From: Noviherbaspirillum humi
GTDB lineage: Bacteria > Pseudomonadota > Gammaproteobacteria > Burkholderiales > Burkholderiaceae_D
Direction of reading: 5' to 3'
Length of the DNA: 64,000 bases
Assembly: GCF_900188095.1 (NCBI RefSeq)
Contig: NZ_FZOT01000009.1
Coordinates: forward strand, 62,001 to 126,000
A program made the translations under genes and the position numbers. Shown piece by piece: positions 28,401 to 34,800 of this stretch. The notes beneath the pieces were generated by a model. It was not told the DNA's origin and made no database searches. It worked only from the letters and a program-made list of their open reading frames with translations. Every line of letters begins with the position of its first letter. Position 1 is the first letter of the stretch.

Positions 28401-29561
28401 GCCGGTGCGCGCGGTCGCCACGGCCTGCTCATCGATGTCGGATGCAAAGACCTGTATCGGTCTCGGCTTGGCCATCAGGCCGTTCTGATCCGCGAGGAGC
28501 ATCGCAATCGAGTAGGCTTCCTCGCCGGTGGCGCAACCCACTGACCAGGCGCGGATCTGCTCGGTGTCCTTCGCCTCCTCGAAAATGCGCGGCACGACAT
28601 CGCGCTCCAGGGCCTCGAAAGCGGTGCGATCGCGGAAAAAATTGGTGACGCTGATGAGCATGTCCTGCAGCAGCGCCGATGCTTCTTCGTCGTGCCGTTC
28701 CAGGTAATGCCGGTAAGCGATTACGTTGGCCAGGCCGCAGACCTGAAGCCGCCTTTCGATCCGGCGCAGCACCGTCGCGCGCTTATAGTGCTTGAAGTCA
28801 TGGCCGGTCCGCTGCTGCAAAATCTCCAGGATGTCGCGCAGCGCATATTCCGCTTCCTGCGCCTGGGCTTCGGCATCGTCAACGTGAATGCTGCGCTCCA
28901 GCTCGCCGGCGGAAGGCAGCTGCACCAGGCGGGCGTTGCGGGTCAACTCCAGCAGTTTCTGCGGCATCTCGACCACGGGCAATACCAGATCGACCGTTCC
29001 CCGTTCCAGCGCGCTGCGCGGCATGCTGTCGTACTCCGCATCGTCGAGGGCTTGCACCAAGGTGAGACCGCCCTTTTCCTTGATGCGCGCAATGCCGACC
29101 GCGCCATCCGAACCCGCGCCGGAAAGGATGATGCCAATCGCCCTTTCCCGGTGTACTTCCGCCAGGGTGCGCAGGAACAGGTCGATGGCGACATGACGGC
29201 CGGGAGGACGTGCTGCCGAGACCACCTGCAGCGTGCCATCGTTCATCAGCAGATCCAGCGTCGGCGAGATGATATAGACATGGTTGGGCTCGATCGGCAC
29301 GGTTTCAGTGACTTGGCTGACCGGCATCCTGGTCTTGACCTGCAGGATCTTGTCGAGGCTGCTTTGATGCTTGGGCGAGAGATGCAGCACGATGACGAAC
29401 GCCATGCCGTTTTCCGCCGGCATGGCTTCGAGAAACCGGCTCACCGCATCGATGCCGCCCGCGGAGGCGCCGATTCCGACCACACAGAACGGGAGCGAGC
29501 TGGGGATGAATCCCGGCGCCGGCGGGGGAAATTCGAAAATCTGGCGTTCGTTGTCGTCCAT
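25422..29561 (-). CDS. CheB-CheR-PAS-PAS-histidine kinase-receiver hybrid
   Basis: A 1379-residue multi-domain signalling protein. CheB carries Ser33, His60 and Asp152; CheR has S-V-G-C-A-T-G-E-E-A-Y-S. An E-E-L-x-x-x-N-E-E-L coiled coil and two PAS units follow, then HisKA with F-F-A-V-L-S-H-E-L-K-Q-P (about residue 1030), an ATPase domain with G-M-G-I-G-L-A-L, and a C-terminal receiver with V-S-D-I-G-M-P-D-M-D-G and a R-K-P lysine. It shares its order and much of its sequence with the shorter protein at 19127-22090, so the two are paralogs. It has no membrane segment. The phosphorelay partner is not encoded nearby. Confidence 0.93.
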   Translation of the reverse strand: MDDNERQIFEFPPPAPGFIPSSLPFCVVGIGASAGGIDAVSRFLEAMPAENGMAFVIVLHLSPKHQSSLDKILQVKTRMPVSQVTETVPIEPNHVYIISPTLDLLMNDGTLQVVSAARPPGRHVAIDLFLRTLAEVHRERAIGIILSGAGSDGAVGIARIKEKGGLTLVQALDDAEYDSMPRSALERGTVDLVLPVVEMPQKLLELTRNARLVQLPSAGELERSIHVDDAEAQAQEAEYALRDILEILQQRTGHDFKHYKRATVLRRIERRLQVCGLANVIAYRHYLERHDEEASALLQDMLISVTNFFRDRTAFEALERDVVPRIFEEAKDTEQIRAWSVGCATGEEAYSIAMLLADQNGLMAKPRPIQVFASDIDEQAVATARTGLYPSSIITDVTPTRLREYFDRQDEHFRVKREIREKVLFAIHNILQDPPFSRLHLISCRNLLIYLDRDVQTKVLEVLHYALYPNGYLFLGTAESADAVTRYFTPVDKKSRIYRAASVRSETIFHAPSLISKSSRPLVKAPKDTVDRRHLSPQDLYRQLVEISGPPGILIDQNHQIIYATKQAGRYLYHPGGEPSRDILVTLHPDLQLELRAALFRAAQGHMDVQTRFLSLREGDTDTFVRIRIHPARDHHAGTGATLLLFEERDTPGDVEPAIMQSGDNSVAMHLEQELTQTKEQLRTAIEQYEATLEDLKGTNEELQASNEELRSTAEELETSKEELQSINEELTTVNNELKTKVDETAKANDDLQNFLSATEIATLFIDRNLRIKRYSKPCTRLFNLISSDINRSILDITYRLDYPELGQDIEQVFDSLQPSEREVRGTNDGVWYIARLLPYRTAEDRIEGLVLSFIDISRRKLAEEKLRGSEQRMRLIAASTRDYAISTMDADGIITSWNSGAERLFGYTEADIVGQSGEILFTPEDREAGAYQDELRRAREDGRAEDDRWHLRRNGMRVYCSGITSPLVDDEIGGYVKIARDLTDAKWRHDQQDAKLEWERQERIRAEEAARVRDEFFAVLSHELKQPLNLIQLTAEMLSRIPEAAHLPAISRGTATIKRMVEGQARIIDDLMDLSRLHTGKLTLTHSQLDVSERVCHVVRLMEQDAKHERIRLALDASAQDLIIQGDVVRIEQIIWNLLSNALKFTPAGGTVQVRVSREDDMACIEVADTGKGIAPEFLPHVFDMFRQANNSTTRQHGGMGIGLALVKELVHSHGGRVEAQSAGEGRGAQFRVYLPLAVSQPSASPPEIGPTRSVAGKRVLLVDDSIETLEALTALLTSEGAQVLAASSGAQALELVERSADVFHLIVSDIGMPDMDGYALLAALRAATNTATTPAIALSGFTRPSDVDRALAAGFETHMRKPIVFAQFIAAAGRISR

Positions 29562-29978
29562 GGCAAAACTCTCGGATAGTTGGCTATTTCACATTAACGA
29601 ACGAGCATAACTCATTCCACCTCAGCGAAGGTGTCGGGAATCCCGCCTCTCATCAGAGGATTGACCGCTAAGCACCCGCCCCTTGCAGGCCGGCTGCCTG
29701 TCGACCGTCACTGCCGCCCGGCGCGATGCCCATGAGGCGATCAAAGCGGTCGCGCAGATCGAAACAGCACTTGTGGCACGCTTCGCCAATTGGAACTCAA
29801 GCAGGAGCCGGGCATAGACGGCTTCGGGAAGCAGCGACGGAACATGGCAGCCGGGGAGCCCTTGTCCACAGGGAGCATGATGTTTCTTCGCAATGCAACC
29901 GTAACGACAGGAGGAAAACCCGTCAGCAGCCGAAAGATCAGCCAAGGAAAATGCGCGACCTGATCCCGGTACACGAAG
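29562..29978. other. Intergenic gap of about 420 bases
   Basis: The gap lies upstream of the hybrid kinase and downstream of the proteasome-type gene, both leftward. It should contain the kinase promoter near 29562-29650, where the sequence turns AT-rich. I see no supported gene, repeat or terminator. Confidence 0.4.
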
Positions 29979-30773
29979 TCAGATTTCTGGCTCGGGCGTC
30001 CGTTGCGCCCACTGGAAACCTTCATGCTTGGTAATGGACGCGATCTCGATCGGTCCACCCACGGTCTTGGGGCGTGGCACCGAGTATCGGATGAATCCCA
30101 CGGTGGTCTCGGCCAGATAACGGGCCAGATCTATCGCATCCTGAATCGGCATGGCATCGACGAACAGCAGTTCGTACAAGTCGGGCACGAGTTTCTCGCG
30201 TAATGCGTTTGCCTGTTCTTCTGATAAACCATGCTTGACCGCGAACTCGTTGAACCGGGTACCGAGCCCGAACACGAGCCGGTCCAGTGCCTCGTATTCG
30301 CCGTCCCAGCGCAAGCCGAATTCCTGTTCCCCTTGGACACAGCGCGGCAGCGGACAGTCCTGTCCCATCAGATTGACTTCCCATATTTCAGCCAGCGGCC
30401 TGCCTGCCGAATATCCGCACAGCCGGAACTTCGTGTACGTTGTGGCGCCATGCGCTATCGATTTTTCCTCGAATAAAAATGCCCGCAAGCGCCTGGCAAT
30501 GGCTTCCATACTGTAATTGCTCGGATCCAGCCGCCATTCCAGATGCTGACTGTCGTTGCCGCTTAGCCGATTGCGCAAATCCTTGAGCAGGGTCTCAACT
30601 GATTCACTTCCAATGCCCCCGGCGCCAGTCGCCATGACCCCCACCGGCAAGGCGGCATGGACATTCATGATCTTGTGCGAGTGGTAGTACACCATGCCGC
30701 TGGCAAAAGAGCTGGCGCTGTCTGCCGCCATTACCACGCCGTCATTAATTTTTACCGATACCAATACGGTCAT
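29979..30773 (-). CDS. Proteasome-type N-terminal threonine hydrolase, stand-alone
   Basis: A 264-residue protein that looks like a member of the proteasome/HslV Ntn-hydrolase fold. It begins M-T-V-L-V-S-V-K-I-N-D-G-V-V-M-A-A-D-S. If Met1 is removed, Thr becomes residue 1, Asp lands at 17 and Lys (H-S-H-K-I) at 33: exactly the Thr1/Asp17/Lys33 set of proteasome beta subunits. A G-A-G-G-I-G-S-E-S segment follows. A GGAGGT site precedes the ATG. There is no HslU-like ATPase, and none of the usual Anbu neighbours (alpha-E, transglutaminase, ATP-grasp) is present. It is longer than HslV. Substrate and assembly are unknown. Confidence 0.75.
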   Translation of the reverse strand: MTVLVSVKINDGVVMAADSASSFASGMVYYHSHKIMNVHAALPVGVMATGAGGIGSESVETLLKDLRNRLSGNDSQHLEWRLDPSNYSMEAIARRLRAFLFEEKSIAHGATTYTKFRLCGYSAGRPLAEIWEVNLMGQDCPLPRCVQGEQEFGLRWDGEYEALDRLVFGLGTRFNEFAVKHGLSEEQANALREKLVPDLYELLFVDAMPIQDAIDLARYLAETTVGFIRYSVPRPKTVGGPIEIASITKHEGFQWAQRTPEPEI

Positions 30774-31093
30774 ATTTACCTCCGCCGATGGGTCTGCATC
30801 TCAGACATGCAGGCAGCGGGAACCCTGCCAGACCACTTCACCGCTTGAGAGATTGCTGCATGATGGCATACAAAACAGGCCTTGCTTTTGGGACCATGTC
30901 GCTTCACCGCTGATGGTTTTCTCTTGATGCATTGCTGGACTAAGCGTCCGTCTTTGAGGCAAGCTCACGTTTGCCATCAAATTCCACCACGCCAGCGCAT
31001 CAAATGCCTCGAATCGACCGCAAGCCTCTGTCGGGAGGAAGACTTTGCAAACAATGCTTGTATATCAGCGTCGCTGCTAACTTCATTAAAAGG
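30774..31093. other. Intergenic gap of about 320 bases
   Basis: This lies upstream of the proteasome-type gene and downstream of a leftward hypothetical gene. It is richer in A and T than the window average, especially near 30900-31090. I see no credible gene or structured element beyond the expected promoter. Confidence 0.4.
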
Positions 31094-31507
31094 CTAGCCG
31101 GTAGACTTCTTCCCCCGGGGCACCCTGCGAAATGCACGCAGGCCATTTGCTGGCGGCACGCATCCGGACTTTCCAGCTTGGTTTGTCGAACCGCTCGATA
31201 CGCCAGAATTTTGCAAGGCTTGCTGTAGATTGCTGCATATTGCTTCCAGGCGTGCATCCGACGCTTCCTTAAGTTGCTCCCCCCAGTAACAGGCCAATTC
31301 CTGGTCTGTGAAGTACATGCGAATGACATGTTCACCAATGCTGATGTCCAGCAGGTGAGGGCTCTTATGATCCATGCCTTCGCCATGATTCCAGACAAAA
31401 CCCTCGATCCTCAAAGTCAAGCGGCGACATATGGCCGTCAGCTTGGCTTCGACTTCCGTCGCTGCCAGAGTTCGCTGCACGGCATCGAAATAGACTATTT
31501 GCGTCAT
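31094..31507 (-). CDS. Hypothetical protein, no recognised family
   Basis: A 137-residue protein starting M-T-Q-I-V-Y-F-D-A-V-Q-R-T-L. The first 95 residues look like a folded alpha/beta domain with an R-M-Y-F-T-D-Q-E-L segment; the tail is Ser/Gly/Lys-rich and probably disordered. An AGGCAGGGG sequence lies just before the ATG. It has no signal peptide. No family is recognised. Confidence 0.5.
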   Translation of the reverse strand: MTQIVYFDAVQRTLAATEVEAKLTAICRRLTLRIEGFVWNHGEGMDHKSPHLLDISIGEHVIRMYFTDQELACYWGEQLKEASDARLEAICSNLQQALQNSGVSSGSTNQAGKSGCVPPANGLRAFRRVPRGKKSTG

Positions 31508-32649
31508 GACCCCTGCCTCTCAGGACGAATGACCAACATTCTGATGGCCTAGGGTCATGTGAGTTGGTTTGCGAAGCACAGTTGCCCGGATTCGGCGTGG
31601 ATGTTTGCGAAAACGCATACATCTTCGCGGATCACCAAACGGCAGCGCGCGTGCAGTAATAGGCTTGTTTCGACGTGGCGCTTCAATTCCTGCATATATC
31701 TTTTTCGGACTTTTCAACTGAAGCGGCATTTCCGCGCCTGGTTGGGGCGGAGCGAACTAGGAGCGCGCGGGAGCATGGAAATTCGAGGCGCTACGATGAT
31801 ACGGCGAGCAAGGAAGCGATGATCCGCCGCGGACGGACCTTTGGCAGCTTTCTTTGCGATGCCGAATCCGTTCCGTCCATGCAGATCGGCACCCCGATAC
31901 CAAAGCCGGACGAGAACAGCCCGAAGTGACGATCGACTGCTCGCCGCTGCATGCTCGCGGACCCTCTTTGGCTTCAGCGTTGCAAGGAATGGAAAGCAGG
32001 TATGTCCTCTCTCGCCTATAGCTAAAATCGAAATAATGCTTGCCATACCTTGGCTTTAGGTCCAATGTGGTCAGGTCCGATGCCTCTAACCGCCCGTCTT
32101 CGCATCGGTACATTACACCCTTCCAGACGGTCGGTTCCGTGAAGGGGACCGCCACGATCACGCCCACCCGCGATTACCGGGGATTTTTGCCAAGCACGTC
32201 TCGCGACAGGTTTTCCCGCTCACTACGATCCCTAAGCCCACGGGCCAAAGCAGTATTCGTCCGTGGTGATCGACAGCAGCCGAATGGATGACCACGCACC
32301 TCGGCGGTACCAAGTCGATCAAACAACCGTCTCCTGCAGCAATGGCGTTGCCGCGCTTGACCGGGCGACGCCACTGGGGTGCTGCTGGCACTTACAGGCA
32401 TGAAGAACGTCGGCTTCGACGTCATCAATGCACCGAATCACGAACGCTTTTCATGAACTACAGGGTCGCGCAATGGCATCGTAGCAAGGTTCCGGGACAA
32501 TCAGTCCGCCGCGTTTTGAAAAAATGCCCCTTCACCGAACGGACGCAGGGCGATAGGCAATTCAATGGCATTCACCCCACCACCTTTACGGCTGACAACT
32601 TGCGACGGCTTGCCGGAGCGTCCATCAAGCCACATTTCGAGGAAAAGCC
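31508..32649. other. Long low-coding stretch of about 1.1 kb
   Basis: No gene here can be supported with confidence. The best open frame is leftward, 31757-32167, from a GTG; its first 70 residues look mildly protein-like (T-L-D-L-K-P-R-Y-G-K-H-Y-F-D-F) but the second half is Arg/Ser-rich and unlike a folded protein, so it may be a decayed gene. Lower GC and many short broken frames suggest an eroded accessory segment. No transposase motif was found. Confidence 0.4.
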
Positions 32650-32958
32650 ATGAGTGCATTTATTAGCAATCCGATTGTCATGCAACTCGGGGAGGTTGGC
32701 TTGTTCAGGGAATGGTTGAAAGACAACCCCTGCGACTATACGGTCGGCGCCATCGATATCATCGAACGCCAGGATGGTGGAGAGGAGCTTATTTTCATGC
32801 TGAACCGGGATGGCAATGCCCTCTCGACATTTGCCTCGGTCGGCGCCGCCCTGAGGTATATCGGCGACGCCGCGCTTACCCATGCCTTCGAGCGTTACCT
32901 TCTCGGCTTCAGCAGTACGCGGTTCGATCGACTTCAGGATGCCGTGCGAAAGGCATAG
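32650..32958 (+). CDS. Small hypothetical protein
   Basis: A 102-residue soluble protein beginning M-S-A-F-I-S-N-P-I-V-M-Q-L-G-E-V-G-L-F. It has a clear ribosome site (GAGGAAAAG) before the ATG and normal amino-acid composition, with a predicted beta then helical layout. I do not recognise a family. It stands alone on the plus strand in an otherwise sparse segment. Confidence 0.6.
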   Translation: MSAFISNPIVMQLGEVGLFREWLKDNPCDYTVGAIDIIERQDGGEELIFMLNRDGNALSTFASVGAALRYIGDAALTHAFERYLLGFSSTRFDRLQDAVRKA

Positions 32959-33098
32959 TACCTGCATTGACCAAGGCGTTTCGAAGCATTTTCAAACCTG
33001 AGTGCATCCGCGATTCATGCGCGGAGCAACGGATCGCCAAGAAAAAGCGCAAAAGACCCGCGATCTCCAGTTCCGTGATCGCCTGCCCTCGCAATGCC

Positions 33099-33986
33099 CT
33101 ACTTTCCGCCCGGCTTGATGAATTTGAGAATGAACTCATCCTTGGGCTGCGGCGGCTCCGGCGTATTCTTGTCGCGGGGATCAGCCGGATTGCGCAGGAA
33201 AGCCCCTTCTGCCGCCAGCACGAAACCCGCAGCTTCCACCTCCCGCCGTAAAAAGGCTTCCTCGATCCGATGCAAGGTTCCCGATTCCGAGATCCCGGTT
33301 CCGGGGCGCCCCGAGTGATCGCCGATGACGTACATTCCTCCCGGCTTGAGCGCGGCAAACACCGCCCGGTTCAAGCGTGCACGGTCTACCTGAAGATGTC
33401 CCATGTCGTGATAGTTGAACATGAACGTCACCAGGTCCAGGCCATTGGATGCGGCTTCGGGCGGGACCGGGTCTTCGAACGGTCTGACGACTGGAACGAT
33501 ATGGCCTAGCGCAGGATGCCTGGCGCGCTCGGCCAAGGCGGCAGGCGACGGCAGTGGTGCCGGCCGAGGGGCCGCCTGAGCGGAAGGAGATGCGGTGCCG
33601 GCCTCGGGGGAAGCCGGTGGCGCGGCGTTCGGATTGCGCGGCGCGCTTTGCCCGTACACCTTGCCGCCGGGACCCACCGCTCGCGCGAGGAGTTCGGTCG
33701 TGTACCCTCCTCCGGCACTGAGGTCCAGCACGGTCATGCCTGGTCCCACGCCAATGAATTCCAGGATTTGTTCGGGCTTGCGGCGCCGGTCGTTGGTGCG
33801 ATCGGCCGGCCGCCGATCCGGGCTGGCCACGATGGCCGCTATCCTCTCCTTCGAAATTGCCGCGCTTTCCGGAGAAGCGCGCATGCCACCGATTTGCGCG
33901 CAAGCGCCAAGCGCGGTTGCGACAACGAGCAGGACCAAGGTACGGCGGGAGATGCTGCTGATGCAGACTTTCTGATTGTGTTCCAT
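33099..33986 (-). CDS. SAM-dependent methyltransferase with lipoprotein-type signal
   Basis: A 295-residue class I methyltransferase-like protein. The N-terminus has a charged start, a hydrophobic core and the lipobox L-G-A-C at about residues 26-29, predicting export and lipidation. The catalytic region has motif I as V-L-D-L-S-A-G-G-G-Y-T-T, a Pro/Ala-rich insert (about residues 115-150), and F-M-F-N-Y-H-D-M-G plus L-K-P-G-G further on. Similar exported methyltransferase homologs are known in proteobacteria but their role outside the cytoplasm, where SAM is absent, is unclear. It may bind another ligand. The gene stands alone. Confidence 0.82.
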   Translation of the reverse strand: MEHNQKVCISSISRRTLVLLVVATALGACAQIGGMRASPESAAISKERIAAIVASPDRRPADRTNDRRRKPEQILEFIGVGPGMTVLDLSAGGGYTTELLARAVGPGGKVYGQSAPRNPNAAPPASPEAGTASPSAQAAPRPAPLPSPAALAERARHPALGHIVPVVRPFEDPVPPEAASNGLDLVTFMFNYHDMGHLQVDRARLNRAVFAALKPGGMYVIGDHSGRPGTGISESGTLHRIEEAFLRREVEAAGFVLAAEGAFLRNPADPRDKNTPEPPQPKDEFILKFIKPGGK

Positions 33987-34289
33987 ATCGCCCTCTCGTC
34001 AAGAACAATCGATCATCGCCGCGGCCGGGCCGGCCCCGGCCCTTCAATTCGCCGGCTTCCTGCCGGATGGAATCACGTCGCGGCCAACGCCACGTCGGGC
34101 CTGCCGGTTTTAGCCGCCTCAACGTGGAATTCATCCAACCACTCCACCACTGCATCTGCATGGTAGGCGCAAATGACCGCTTCTGCTGAACCGTCTTCAG
34201 CTCAACCAAGGTGCCGTTTTTATTGCGAATGGCTGCTCTCGGCCGAACTGAGCCCGAAAGCAGTGCCACCTTCGGCACAAAATCACGTT
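33987..34289. other. Gap between methyltransferase and kinase remnant
   Basis: About 300 bases with no supported gene. The leftward promoter of the methyltransferase should lie near 33987-34050. Nothing else recognisable is present. Confidence 0.35.
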
Positions 34290-34560
34290 TCAGTTCTTGC
34301 TGATTGCCGCAAGGACGGATGTCAGCGCCGTTATATCAATCGGTTCGACGAAGTAGTGGTCGAATCCGCAGCCAGACTGCTTGCTCGATCGCTCTCCTGC
34401 CCATACCCGGTCAGGGCAATGAGCACCGTCACTCCGTTTTTCTCCTGCGCCCGCAGATGGCGTGCCAGTTCGTTGCCATCGATTTCCGGCAGTCCGATAT
34501 CGAGCAGGCCGACCACGCTCTTGACGAGCGCCAACCCCAGCCTCACGCCACTCAAGGGTC
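34290..34560 (-). pseudogene. Decayed hybrid histidine kinase / receiver remnant
   Basis: On the minus strand a kinase G2-box-like R-L-G-L-A-L-V-K-S-V-V runs directly into a receiver segment L-L-D-I-G-L-P-E-I-D-G-N-E-L-A-R, so the end of the ATPase domain and the start of the receiver are missing. The receiver continues to A-L-T-G-Y-G-Q-E-S-D-R-A, then shifts frame near 34375 into G-F-D-H-Y-F-V-E-P-I-D, where the usual K-P is E-P. An internal deletion plus a frameshift means it cannot make a working protein. It lies 240 bases upstream of an intact GGDEF-EAL gene on the other strand. Confidence 0.8.
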
Positions 34561-34800
34561 ATCGATTTGATGACATGACGTATCTGCGCTGCCCGGTCGA
34601 AGGCAATCCGGCCTGCCGCAAATGGACGAAATCTGGGGTATAACGTCCTTGCGATCGAGGATTCAGGTGCGGGGCGGGCCGGTACAGCCGCCCTGGATGG
34701 TTGTGATTCATCCCGCCTGAAGCCAAAATGTCAGATATGAAAACAACCGACCTGCTCATCCCGGCCTGTCGCCCCATGGACGCGGACTCCGGCAAGGATC

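Noticed and set aside
31757-32167. Leftward 136-codon frame from a GTG
   Set aside because: Only the first half looks like protein; there is no clear ribosome site and no family, so it is mentioned only within the low-coding stretch.
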